Of a stretch of DNA of 64,000 nucleotides, positions 49,371-60,699 are shown piece by piece. This stretch comes from Todiramphus chloris collaris (taxonomy: Eukaryota > Chordata > Aves > Coraciiformes > Alcedinidae): contig JANVCC010000022.1 in assembly GCA_025345505.1 (NCBI GenBank), forward strand, positions 26,449,621 through 26,513,620, given 5' to 3'. Below the pieces are notes generated by a model that worked only from the letters and a program-made list of their open reading frames with translations, was not told the DNA's origin and searched no databases. A program made the position numbers and the translations under genes. Positions within the stretch are counted from its first letter, which is position 1. Every line of letters begins with the position of its first letter.

Positions 49371-50299
49371 ACCATGATTTCTTGTTTGGCCTCAGCAAAT
49401 AAATAGCACAGATTATTTTTTCCTTCACTACAGTTGCCTATTATGTATTAATATTGTAACATGACAGATGCAAGGTTTTTAAGAAGAGATTATACAGCAT
49501 CTGTCAGAAGTGATGTGGCTGTTGTTGGTTCCACAGTGGGCAGGGAACAGAAGAGGATGTCTCTGAAAAATCATGCCACCTCTTCAATGAGATTCTGGAA
49601 GTCCCTTGATGTGCTAATCTTAATTATTTCCATCTGAGGAATAATTTCCAATAATGTAAACAGTCAAGCAACTCTACCATTAGCCCTCTGCAATTTATGT
49701 ATATGATGCCTGAATTGTTAATGCCAGATAGGAACGTTGTACTTAGCAGTGGTCACACTAATGACAAATACAGTTGTCTATCATGTCTTCTATTTCTCTC
49801 CAGTGTATCTTTTTTATACTTCCAGAAATCACCTTTTAACTTCTTGATACCATGTCCACAGAGGCCCTCAAATAATCATCAAAACTGCAGCTTCTGTGTG
49901 TGGAATCCTTTATCCTGTACATAAGCTTCATTACACTTTTTGTGCCTAGATGGATGCCAACAGCTGGATGCATCTGACCTGTGCTGCATTGTGTCTTCTA
50001 GTACTGAGTCTGACCCAAGGCAATCTGTAACAATGACCAACCTTCACTGTTCACTGTCTTCTGTTTCCCCAGCCCATTTCTCTTCTTACTAAGACTTTGT
50101 ACACTAGGAAAACTTTGTAGGTATTGGTATTACAGTTCCTCCCAGGCTGCTGAGATCTTTGAAGAGCAGTGGGATGGCAATGGATACCTGCTGTGCCTTT
50201 CCACAAATCCTTTTGCTTCATAGGAGCTCTCTCTTTTGTAGTTTCATTTGAGTCCCACAAGTCAGCCATTTCTGAGCTATTGAATGAAAGCCAAATGCA
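49371..50299. other. Unique non-coding DNA between LINE fragments
   Basis: No recognised repeat or gene. It may hold further LINE sequence decayed beyond recognition, given old fragments on both sides. Confidence 0.5.
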
Positions 50300-50580
50300 T
50301 TTTGTGTCTTTCTAGCTCCTTAATTAAAACATCCTGCAGGACAAAGTCAGATGTCTTACAGAAGTCTGTTACATCAACAAGATTATCTTTAGCCACCAAA
50401 CCAGTAATTTTATCAAATGAAGATATCAAGTCAGTTTGACAGGATCTGTTTCCCATAAAACCCTGTTGATTTGCCTATTTTATATTTCCTAACGTAATTG
50501 TTTATTAGCTGAGCCCACGTCATGTCATGACTTCTCTCGGGATGTAGATCAAGCTGTCAGACTTACGGCTATAATGGGAT
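50300..50580 (-). mobile_element. Ancient L3/CR1-type LINE, reverse transcriptase piece
   Basis: The minus strand encodes a decayed but unmistakable CR1-clade reverse transcriptase stretch. At 50470 downward it reads NQQGFMGNRSCQTDLIS, then FDKITGLV, then a degenerate DF-x-K-x-x-D box as DFCKTSD, then QDVLIKELER (to about 50309). Active relatives read NQHGF, then LDFSKAFD, then HDILIKKLER, so the catalytic aspartate region is altered and a few residues are missing before DFCK. Further upstream on the element, to about 50580, the INNY-type segment still shows. The piece is interrupted or cut at 50580 by a younger CR1. The L3-like wording suggests an age older than modern birds. Confidence 0.88.
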
Positions 50581-51010
50581 ATCACAGAAATGTGAAATTT
50601 TGTTTGTAAGGGATCTCTGGATATCATCTTCTCCAATACCCACAACTCAAAGGAGGGCCAACTTCAAAATCAGCTCAGGGCCTTGTCCAGTCCAGTTTTG
50701 AGTCTCTAAGGGGACAGAGATTCCACAGCCTCTCTGGGAACTGCTCCCAGTGCTTTAATACAGATGTACAGATTTTGACCTTGATCTGCAGTCCAAATTT
50801 CTTAAGAGGCAAACTGGGCCATTGCTTTTTCTGTGCATCTCTGACAGTTTTCTAGATCCATCTTCTCTGTGAGACTCTGTTAGACAGCTGAAGACAGAGA
50901 TATGTTCCCACCTTTGCCTTCCCCTCTCCAGGATGAGCAAGTCCATCTTGCTCTGCTTCCCACTGTAAACTGTGTGCTCCAGCCCCTGGAAGCTCACTGA
51001 AGTACCAAGC
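50581..51010 (-). mobile_element. CR1 LINE 3' fragment, antisense
   Basis: On the plus strand it opens with ATATCACAGAAATG, then GGATCTCTGGATATCATC (antisense CR1 3' end). It goes on through CTCAGGGCCTTGTCCAGTCC, GATTCCACAGCCTCTCTGGG and CTCTCCAGGATGAGCAAG, to TGTGTGCTCCAGCCCCTGGA. It therefore spans the CR1 3' untranslated region and part of the ORF2 tail, 5'-truncated near 51010. It abuts the older L3/CR1 reverse transcriptase piece at 50580, which is consistent with insertion into or beside it. Similarity is moderate, so it is not a recent insertion. Confidence 0.85.
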
Positions 51011-54000
51011 TCCTTGCAAACTGCATCAGTAAAAGTTGTTGTTGATTGTTTGCCATCTTTTGGTACTTTAACAACTGGGAATGTGTGTCCAGGCTACATC
51101 TCCTATAATCCTTACTAAAAATGATGATTGACAAACACCTTTGAGGGAGCCTTATTGCCACAGAGGCTGGTTTAAACGTGAATCCTAACATTTGGATATC
51201 TGAAATGAGGTGAGAATAATCCCACCAAAAGTGTGCATGCGCTGGCTAGCTCCTTCAAATCGTATGGGTGTAAGTGATCAAATCATAACATCTACCCTTT
51301 ACCCTTGCTATTGAGTATCCTTCTTAGTCTAGCTAGAATGTAGTGTACAGTCCTCATACAATACAGGGTTTTTTTCAAGTACAGGAGAGAGCTATTTCCT
51401 GAACATTTTTTCATTCCCTGTATTGTCACATCGTATCTGGTACCAGATTCCTTACTGGTTTTCCTTTGATGCTGTTTATTTTAAAACAAGCTATTTGTGT
51501 TGTCAATAGTGCTCATTTCTTTGTGTTTCTCCTTGCAGCTTTCTGCCCCACTTCTTCATAGCTTCTGATTTATGTCAATTACTATTAGTTTCTACACTCT
51601 TTTATTTGCTTTATATAACATATATGTCTGTAAAAGACTGTATGAGACTTTCAAAGTCCCTGCTAAGCCAGCATGGTTTTATAACAAGCATGTCCTCTTT
51701 CTAGAGCTACATCAATTCAGTTTGGTGGAATCAAAAAAGATTTCTTTTAGAAGTTCCTGATTACCATTCATATTTTTGTCACTGCTCTAAATTCTCTGTC
51801 TCTACTGCCTTGACTAATAATTATTTTTGGCTTGGTGGAACTGTCCCATTTGATTTATCAAATATATAAAGTATCTATATACTCATGAATACACTGCCTC
51901 TATATGTATGACTACATAAACACACGTGCGTATCTGCATGTACACACACACAATCTTACTGTGGATGTCTATAGGTCAGAGAACCCAGTCATGCTCAGAC
52001 TGTTAAGAGGAATTTGCCCCAGTCTACCAAGGATCTACTTCCACTTAGAATTATGGAAAAAGATAAGTGAGAAACCTTCCCAGTGTCATGAATCTTTGGA
52101 GATGATGTTTCCACCCTACCTCAAAAACTATGAACTTCGTAATTCCCATGGTAACCAAAATGTCTGACCAAATCATCCTTAATTGTCCTACCCCAGTTAA
52201 ATGCAGCTTTGATTATGCATAAAATAAAGTGAAATAATATTACTATCTGATTATCCTTTATAGTAAACTATATATAGCAGCCATATAGCAGGAAAACTGA
52301 GAACTGTAAATTATTTTTTCATACCATATATGTTTTTGCATGTGAAACATTTTATTTTGTTTTTGTTGCCTAAAGGCCACACTGGGGGGTATTTTAGAAG
52401 GGTGTTTCTTTCCAAGTTTTTAAGAAATACAGCTTCTCAGATAAATTCCTTTGTTCTTTGTACTGAACAAATGGAACTGACAGAATGAAAAAGGCACTCA
52501 GTTTCCTGCCATACTTTTCTTATACTCACATAATGTCTCCTTTTAGCTGTCTTTCTTACAAAATGATCAGCTCGGGGCACTTAAATACTCTTCATTAATA
52601 ATGATTATTGCACATTTAAGAATCTTTTGGGTCTGAAATGGAACTGCATCACCTTTCCCTGTTTCCCACCTCAAATTCCCCATCACACTGTGCTCTCAGG
52701 AATATGACCATCTTCCTTGTAAGACCAACATTGAGTATACCACAGTGTGAAAGAGGTCTGAAGGAGGTGGGATGTATGAAACAGCTGTTTTCAATCTCTC
52801 TGGTTAGGGTTTTTTTTGTCCTCCAGCTGGGAAGCTGAGGCACTATGTTTTTTTCATGCTGCTAAGTCTACTATCCTATTGATCTGCACCACCAGGGTGG
52901 AGTTCCCCTAGTTTTCATAGGGATCTGTAAAAAACTTTTTTTTTTTGCTTTCTGATTAGGACCTGTTTTGATGCATTGAAGATCTTCTAGATTATTGCAC
53001 ACAAATCTTTGTAACTTACAGATGTTTAAAATACTGTTTAAAGATGGCAAGACTGTAGAATGGGGGAAAAGGAAAAGGCAATAGAATCACAGCCCAACTA
53101 ATGTAAGTATCTTCCTTCAAGTAGTTGGTAGTAGGCAATCAAACAGCCTGCCCTTCCAAATTGTGCTTCTCTAAGAGAGACATTAGAGGACTGGAGACCT
53201 TTGAGACAAAAAAAACCAAACGGTTTGTTCAGATGTGCCGTTGATAGAGTTTGGTCCACATCATGATATTTTGGACATTGGTCAAAACCATCCCAAAATG
53301 TTAGCTTTTCTTTTAAGTTCTTTCCTCTGAGCAGAGCCACAAAATGGTTGCCAGATTGGCCTCTTTCCTGTTGCTACCCTCTGTTTTTCTTCTTTTATGG
53401 GGTATGGAGACAGTCACCAGTGTTGTTATTAGTCAGTGACGTGGGTTGGTTTCACCAGCTCAAAACATCTGCCCAGAAAATTGTTCAGTTAGAGCTGGAT
53501 AAAACAACTCTTGCTTTTTTTTTCAAAGCTCTCTTGTGCTTTCTAAGAAATCGCACTGGGTCTGTTCCATCTCAGAGATGTTCTTTTTCTGTATCTCACA
53601 TTGGCCTTTTTGTTTTTTATCCTGGGAACTGGGCTGAGAGACAAGGAGGATGAGGAAGAGGAGTTTGATACTCTAGCTGTTGTGAATTTGGTGATTAAAG
53701 CCTTGCAAACAGACTAAGCTGAAATTGCGCTTTGGGAAATGTAACCTGATAAAATAGCACAGAATTCACTCCCCTCTGTGGGAGTCACAGCCAGCAGCTA
53801 TTTCTGATTCACAGCAAACTGAGGTTCCCCTCCCAGCCCCCATGTTCTTAGATGCTTTTATTGTTCTGCAGTGTTCATGTTCCTTGCACATCTCAGGCCT
53901 TAAACCTCTTCCTTGCTAGAAAGCAATCTTTATTGAAATTGGGGAAGCTGCATAAAAATGAAAATAAAAATATGTGAGATCAGAAAAAAAAAAAAGACAG

Positions 54001-55823
54001 AACCTGACTGTGAGTGTCCTTAGCTTCTTTAAGCCCTACCCTTCCTCTTGGATTTTGATGGCTGACAGCTGGGATTTAGGAAGTAATTTTTGTTTGTTTT
54101 TTTCACTATAGGCAGATAGTGAATAACTATAGGAAGATAGAGAGAATAACCAACAAGATATTGGGACCTCAGTGCCTCTCTGTCTCCACAAGTGGAGATG
54201 CTGACTGGGAGACTGCATAGGAGATTTCCTTGGGAAAGCCTGCAATCAGAGGAGAATAAAACCAGTGTTCCTGTCCTGACAACTGCTTCAGAGCCCAACC
54301 GAACTGGTAGTCACTTCCAGACCTGACCTGGGCTGCAGATTTGCTCTACTTCCAAAAGGTAGCCCCTGAATATCCTTAGCAATTACATGGTGTCCAAGCT
54401 CTATTTGCTAGCCTGTGTCAATTTGCCTTTGAGGGGAGACTTTCTAGGATTCTGCTAATATTCCCAGGGGAAGCCTCATATCACACAAATTGCTTTTCTA
54501 TCACCTTCGCTGGGGCATGACAGAACCTGGTTTTTGTGCAGCATCTGGCTAAACCCACTACTTCTGATCACATTAATCAGAAAAGGTGATGAGGCTCCTT
54601 CCTTTGAGGGCCCTGTTGTCCTTTACAGAAGGGAAAGGACTTGATACTGCCTGCCACAGGAGCAAGTAATTCTTGTGGTTTATCTGAGAGCAAGTGACAT
54701 ACAAGAGATTGCCAGGATGGTAGGACTCGTAGGACCCAGGCATCAGAGGAAATGACTGAGACCATGCACCAATTTCTGTCTTGCCCAGTATTTAAAGTTG
54801 CCCAGAGCCCTTGAGCTATTGCAGCCTGACTGTTCATCCCACCTCCAAGCTGTGGTTCATAAGGATTATAACATTGTAATTTCACAGGAAGGTGAAGTGC
54901 TTGGAGGCAAAGCTTTCCTGGAACTGAACTGAGGTTCTGGACCTTCTTATTAGACAGCTGAGACTGGGAACCTTGCTGTGCCAAGGAAGAAAAGTACAGT
55001 TCATGACTTGCCTTTCCCCTAATCAGTTGCTCATACACACAATGACACAGGTAAGCAGACCAGAGATTTCTCCTGTGCCATGAAAGGGCAGATGGATTGT
55101 CTGCTAACACTGCTCCTTGTGATTGCTTGGGAGGGATGAGAATATCATGCAGAGGGGGAAATGAGTTGTTACAGAGCAAGGGAGAGAAGACATAGGTCTC
55201 TCATAGTATATCTGCAGAGGGGTTTTGTTGTTGTTGAGTTTGCAGGACACACAAAGACCACATGGTTCAGTCTGATTGCATTACCTAGAAATGATCACAC
55301 TTACCTCCAACTGCACCAGACAGGGTTTTTGTGTACACCACAACTCAGAGCTTTCTTTCAAAAGAAACTTTTCTGAACTCCCAGACAGACTGTGGCTGAG
55401 TATAGAGCTTATGATCTGGGTCATGTCTTGTTTTATCCCTGTGGATTTTTACCTAGTCCTCATCAAGTACTGACAGAGCTTCTCTAGCCTCATTTTTTTT
55501 CCTTTGGATCCCATTGGTAACATCATCTACCAGGCATGGTTGTTTATATGTCTTAAGTTGTTGGTTTTTTTCCTAAAATAATGTGTGTATGAAAGGAAAT
55601 ATGTCAAATACAAACCACCCCTATCCCCCAAAAAAGATGAGGTGGCATGGGGGGAAGACTGAGGAATATAAAAAGGAAAAACTCCTTCATTTGATGGGTG
55701 CATTTTCCAATGAAAATAGAAGAAAATACAACAGACAGAAAGAGTATGATCTGATTTTCTGCTGCCAGCCCATTTTATGGCTTTAAAAAACAGTTTGTGT
55801 TATTCAGCATAGTTTATGGGGCT
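51011..55823. other. Mostly unique DNA, possible further LINE remnant
   Basis: Bases about 51440-51790 have the TTTGCTTTATATAACAT ... AAGCCAGCATGGTTTT wording seen in antisense 5' parts of L3/CR1 elements, and may be the other side of the old copy at 50.3 kb; confidence is low. The minus-strand frame 54577-55179 (200 codons) is the second-longest in the window; its composition is unremarkable and no domain is recognised. A12 lies near 53985. Confidence 0.45.
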
Positions 55824-55861
55824 GGGGGGGGGGGGGGGGGGGGGGGAAGGGGGGGGGGGGG
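55824..55861. repeat. 38-base near-pure G tract
   Basis: G23 (55824-55846), then AA, then G13 (55849-55861). Such a tract can fold into G-quadruplex structures and is hard to sequence, so its true length is uncertain. It sits just before an AT-rich block. Confidence 0.95.
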
Positions 55862-57639
55862 AACACACTTCTAATCATATTCAAGTAGGCACTGTACAAA
55901 ACCTGCTGGAAGCCAGCAGTGGTGATGACTGGCTCATTACCATTATATAAATAGTATTTAAAGTGCAGCTGGGCCCTCACATGAGCAGAGACCTAATTGA
56001 TGCTGAAATATGTTCATTTCAAGTCCTGTGACTTCACATGGAAAATATTACACTGGCTAATTAATGGCAATGAGAAAAGATGATGCATTGCCTTATAAAA
56101 CAAGCAACTGAAATATTGAGCCTCCATCCAAAAGGAAAAAGAGGAGGGAGGGAAGAACTCTGGAAGTTTAAAGCATAAAAAGCCCCAACAAAATAAGATG
56201 CATGCTCACATACTCACAATGACACATGCATAATCAAGAAATAGAGACATTTAGTAGGAAATGACTTGCTATTTGTCTAATGGCTCACAAGCTGAATTTG
56301 AGTTTATTGTATGTCCTTGACAGAAAGACAGCTCAAAGCCCAGTGTTCATACAGAAGAGTTCAGGAAAATATAAATGCCTTGATTCTGACAATTCTGAAC
56401 ACCATCTACCTAATATCCTTTTCAGGCACTTAGCAAAGCTACATCTACCACATCATTATTTAATACATACGAGTATGAGTTGGATCAAACTGAGAATACA
56501 GGCTTGAGTTAATGGGAGAAATGAATTGGGCACTGGTGTGCAGAACATCAGACAGATAATTATCATGGTCTTCTCTATCCATAAATTGTACAAATGTCTT
56601 AATTGAAACTTTAATGAAAGCTTTTAATCTAATGTATGGTTAACCATATCAGATGGTGTAGTGAGCTATGACAAAGGTGTGGCCAAAAATATTGGAAGTG
56701 TGGACAAGCAATTTTTAGGTAAAGCCAAGAGGGCTAGATCTGTCACTGGTTAGTTGGGTGACTGCTTATGAATACCAGTTCGTCCCTACCTAGATGTGAC
56801 CCTTCTTTATCATACATTGAGGATGAAAAATATCTTGCAAGTTTTTCAAAGACACAGATGGGGGTTGTTCCATGCAAATATGAAGTCATAGAAGTGACAA
56901 TGGGTGTCTGGAAGCCTCCCTACCTTCATAGGACTGTTTGGCACACAGATACTATACATGCTTCATCTCAGGACAGGACCTGACAGCTCTAAATGCTGGG
57001 CTTTCCAATGCCCTCCTAGGAGACTTTATGACGGTGTCACTAATCTCATTGTCAGGAAAAAACTGTCTCCAAGTTTCTCATTAGTTCATGTATTCTTATA
57101 TTATTCATAGCAAATCTCTTCCTATTTTCTGCAGTCTGGATGTTTTATCTCCCCTCTGTGCTTACTCAGTGCCCATTTTTCTGGTTTTTTCCACGTATTT
57201 TTTTGCATCTTCAGATCTTTATCATTTCTTCACATATAGTACATTCCCATTTTTTCATCATTTAAAGATGTTTTCTTTGTATTTCATGATATTGTCATCA
57301 TCTTCCCTTCAAGAGTCAAATTCATTGTTCTGGGTTTTGATTTTTCTAGATTTTGTGTCTCAGTGACTTGATGACTTTGTACAATTCTGGTTGAGCTGTC
57401 TTGTTCCTAGTTCCTGCCATATATCAACACTCGCCATAAACTCTCAGCTCTTTTTTCTTTATCTGCTTTCTAAATCTTACTTTCCCATTCGTTCTTTGGG
57501 GACTTTTCTTTTCTAATGGGCACCAGTGAATAGAGTTACTCTGCATCGTTCCTTTATGCCATTTACTCCCAAATTACATTCCCCAAATTGCCTTTCTTCT
57601 ACTTTTCTGCCATGGATATTTTAGTGACTCCTCCCAAAT
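55862..57639. other. Unique DNA with a candidate conserved block
   Basis: Bases 55920-56110 have the composition of a vertebrate conserved non-coding element: GTGCAGCTGGGCCC, CCTAATTGATGC, GGCTAATTAATGGC and TGATGCATTG, with no repeat. The rest, including the T/C-rich 57060-57360, is unassigned and may contain decayed LINE sequence. Confidence 0.5.
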
Positions 57640-57925
57640 TATTGTTGTTTGTAAATTTCATCAAGTGTCTGATTATTTCCATTTCCAGAGATTAGCGAAG
57701 ATGTTAAATGAGACTCTTGCAGAATGCAAGTAGGCACATCTGTCTCCCTGAAACAATGTTTATAGATAAGCCAGCCACAATGATTTTTGGAGCAGAATCT
57801 CAGGAAATAATTTCTGAAAAGCCAAAAATGTATCGTCTGCTCAGAGTAATTTCTCAGTGATATTGCAGTACTAGCAAGTATTGTTAGTGTGAAGTGTCAA
57901 AGGCCACACCAAATTAGGGTTGTTT
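57640..57925 (-). mobile_element. Ancient L3/CR1-type LINE, reverse transcriptase piece
   Basis: Reading the minus strand from 57925 down, FGVAFDT matches the F-x-K-A-F-D-T box of CR1-clade reverse transcriptases. Further on, FNIFAN (about 57710-57690) matches LFNIFIND, and HLMKFTNN (about 57667-57644) matches HLIKFADD. In the last, the catalytic Asp-Asp pair is lost. The three boxes are in the correct order and spacing for an RT palm region, though frames shift between them. It is a separate copy from that at 50.3 kb because the order and position do not allow one insertion. It is a very old relic. Confidence 0.75.
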
Positions 57926-58882
57926 TTCCTTTCCCTGCTTCAGTCTTCTGCACACAAGTATGTGGTACTTGGTTTCAGGAAAGCTTAGAGTATCACTTCC
58001 AGCCACGACATCACATGAGACAATATAACCCCACCAAGGGATAGATTACATTAACAACTATCTTTGATTACATTATCTGAGCATTGTCATCATGGCAGCT
58101 ACTTGTCGTACATGCTGTCCAAGCAACCAATGCACTTCTCCCCCTCTCTCCCAATAAAACTCAGAGCAAAAGAAACCCATGCAGACAAAGCTTTCTACTC
58201 TATCTGTATCGCCTTTGGGGAAAAGGATGAAGCACAAACAACACCAGGCAGATGGCAGCTATGTTATTTTCTGCCCTACTGGCAGGGGCTCAGAAAAAAC
58301 AACAGTGAAAATGCCTAAGATCCAGGACAGAATAAAATCAAGTTTTCTCATAGTTTTCTTTCCAAAAGTTCACTGTTCCGTTTCAGCAAATGAGAACGTC
58401 TTTGTAATGGCTGCAGTGGTAGAAATTCAGAATACCTATTTCTGAAACAAGCTCTCCCAGAAAGCCTTTTTTATAGCTATCTATGGGCACGTATATTGTG
58501 TGTACATTTATCTTTGCTTTTGCAGCAAGTGGGACTAGTATGGGGCACCCGAGAGCTGTAGAGGGAATATGAACTTTACCCAGAACTCCCTTTGCATGAT
58601 CTTCAAGCCACCCCTGCATTTGTTGCCATGCAGTCACACTTCCCAAATTCATGCTAGCAGTTCCTTTAATCACACCCCCACATGTTTTTGTTTGTTTATT
58701 AAGTGCTGACTGCATGGCCTGGGGCAGGCAAAACAACGAGAATTGCCACATTTCAGACTCACACCTGCATCTGGGATGCAAGTGTGATCTTTCAAGCATG
58801 ATGTGTTTCAGTTACTGACTGTTCAATAAGAAGTAATGGAGAGGAGGGGGCTGGGTCTAGACCACCTTATATAGGTATTTAC
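57926..58882. other. Unique DNA; possible last exon of the minus-strand candidate
   Basis: No repeat recognised. On the minus strand an acceptor at 58765/58766 (GATGCAG before GTGTGAGTC) would open a frame in the phase left by the exon at 58883-59158. That frame encodes about 30 residues including CGNSRCFACPRPCSQ before a stop. The acceptor is only moderate, so this third exon is weakly supported. Confidence 0.25.
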
Positions 58883-59158
58883 CTGAAGCTCCACACTTGT
58901 CTGTGTCCAGTGACTGTGACCGGCAGTCCTGGGCTCTCTTGTCCACTGCTCTGTTCAATGCATACACCATTTGCAGATATCTAAGCCTGCCATAATCACT
59001 GTGGTGTAGAGCCTGGATGCAGTCCAAAGTGTTTTGCCTGAGGTTGCAAGGAAGATCACCGAAGAAAGCTGTGATTTGAAGTATTATCTTTGAAATCCTA
59101 ATTAATTTCCCTACTGGCAGGGACCTCTCTCCCTCCTCTTGTGGTTTAATTTGCACAC
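58883..59158 (-). CDS. Candidate internal exon, unknown protein
   Basis: A 276-nt segment (92 codons' worth) that enters and leaves in phase 1. On the minus strand it is preceded by a good 3' splice site (pyrimidine-rich, ATTCATTATTTCAG) and followed by a good donor (CTTCAG then GTAAAT). It stays open throughout. The product would contain KLIRISKIILQITAFFG, DLPCNLRQNTLDC, YGRLRYLQMVYALNRAVD and QDCRSQSLDTDKC: amphipathic, helix-like, with four cysteines, which would fit a small secreted protein. I do not recognise the family. It joins in frame to the segment at 60479-60593. Chance open frames of this size exist in this window, so support is limited to the splice pattern and composition. Confidence 0.28.
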
Positions 59159-60478
59159 CTGAAATAATGAATGAAAATAGAGAAGGAGTAAGAGGAGTGA
59201 AGATGCTGGGCTGGTGCAGGGCTTTGAACACACGCTCAGAGGGGAGCTCCAGTGTGGAGGCTGGCTCACTTGCTCTGGTGCAGGGACCTTGTCCAAATTC
59301 AACTCCACTTGGGAGCCCAGGGTACAAATCTTCTCAGGCCTGAAGGGTTTGAGATCTCCTTGAGGGATCACTTCCCCTCACCCTGTCAGCAAAAAAGACC
59401 TACATTTAGTGCTCTGTAGGTGGGGACCCTGTGTGTGCAGCTCTACATTTACATAGGCATGAAAGAAACATGCACCCGTTGGGAAATCTTTGAAGTCTTG
59501 GGCAGGGTGATGCCAGAAGACTTCAGGAATGGTCCTCTAACTTGAAGGCTTTTAGTAACACATGTGAGTATAGAAAATTTGTGATGACTAAGGGACTGAC
59601 AATATTCTTGTGGGATAGAGCCTGGCATGAAAAAAGCTTTCCTCCTGTCCCTTGTTTCTCATTGTCTGTTTAAGAATTGACATGGATGCCCTTTTAGTTT
59701 TATCTTCCACTCCATGAAAACTGTTCTCCAGAGATTTTTGGTTTCACATTGCCTCTTATTGTACTAACAAATATTAACTCAAGTTGAAACAGCAGACTCT
59801 GGTGGTCTATAGTTTTGGTACAAAATACCTACTTAATAAAAGTAAAATAGGCAGGGGACAATGTACAGTTCATCAAGAGTTTTTACATTCCCCTGTGTGT
59901 TTTTTCTCTATTTAAAAAAAAAAAAATCACTTGGTTTAATATTTTTTAAAATGGTTGCGAGGTAGGGATGTTTTGGAGCTGAACTATATACTTTAAACAG
60001 CTTCGACCTGGTGATCTCAGAGGGGAAAAGTGTCTGAAACCACCAGCAATCTCCAGCTGCATCTATGGCTTTGGACAAGTTTGATCTGAACCCAAACATT
60101 GACAGATCAGGGCCTGTGCTGTGAAGTTTTTCGTTTGATACTCTCCAGCTTTGATTTCTTGGGGGGGAAGGAAAGGGTAGGTAGCCAATCAAAGGCACCA
60201 GCTATGTCCACACCCTCATGTTAAATCCAAACCCATTTGCTTTAGGTTGGTAAAGAAGACAGAGGAAAAAAACAGAAAAAAATATAGCATGAAAAGTAGA
60301 AGAAATAATGTTTGCAGAGAGAGAGGGAAAAGAGAGGATGTGAAGTACATATTCCATTGAAAGTTCAACCATGCAAATGTAAACCTTACAGAGAAGCATT
60401 CACACTTTTTTCTTCAGTTTTGGCATAAATGCCTCCTATTATTCACTGTCCAGAATGGGACAGGAAGGTTAGTTTTAC

Positions 60479-60593
60479 CCAGTCCTTCTTGCACCACAGT
60501 GGCAGAGTCATAGTGGATCACTTGAGCGTCAGCATGGTGACTTCCCAGCTGGCAAAGAGCAGACGTAAAACGGAGGAGGATCACAAGATGCCA
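60479..60593 (-). CDS. Candidate upstream exon with signal-like start
   Basis: A 115-nt open segment, phase 0 at its start and phase 1 at its end, with a CTTCCAG acceptor-like boundary and an ACTGG/GTAAAA donor. It joins in frame to 58883-59158 across a 1320-base intron. The same frame is open upstream. An ATG 21 bases before the boundary would give MQLYIFQWHLVILLRFTSAL, which looks like a signal peptide, so this may be the first coding exon rather than an internal one. That ATG has a weak context; another at 60680 has a better one. It then reads QLGSHHADAQVIHYDSATV. Several CpG sites survive here although the region is CpG-poor. Protein unknown. Confidence 0.22.
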
Positions 60594-60699
60594 CTGGAAG
60601 ATGTAAAGTTGCATCAACACTTTCTTCAGGGAGACTAAGCCAAGGAGTGGGTTGAGTTTTGGTGCTCTCCTCTGATCCATGTCTAGATATCCATCCTCT

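Noticed and set aside
52885-52905. CACCACCAGGGTGGAG, resembling a CTCF core
   Set aside because: The second half of the motif (GGCAG) is not matched; too weak to call.
53086-53098. ATAGAATCACAG, like an antisense CR1 3' tip
   Set aside because: Similarity stops after a dozen bases; the following sequence does not match CR1.
54577-55179. Minus-strand open frame of 200 codons
   Set aside because: No recognised domain, no good splice sites flanking it and no upstream promoter signal; kept only as a note in the regional entry.
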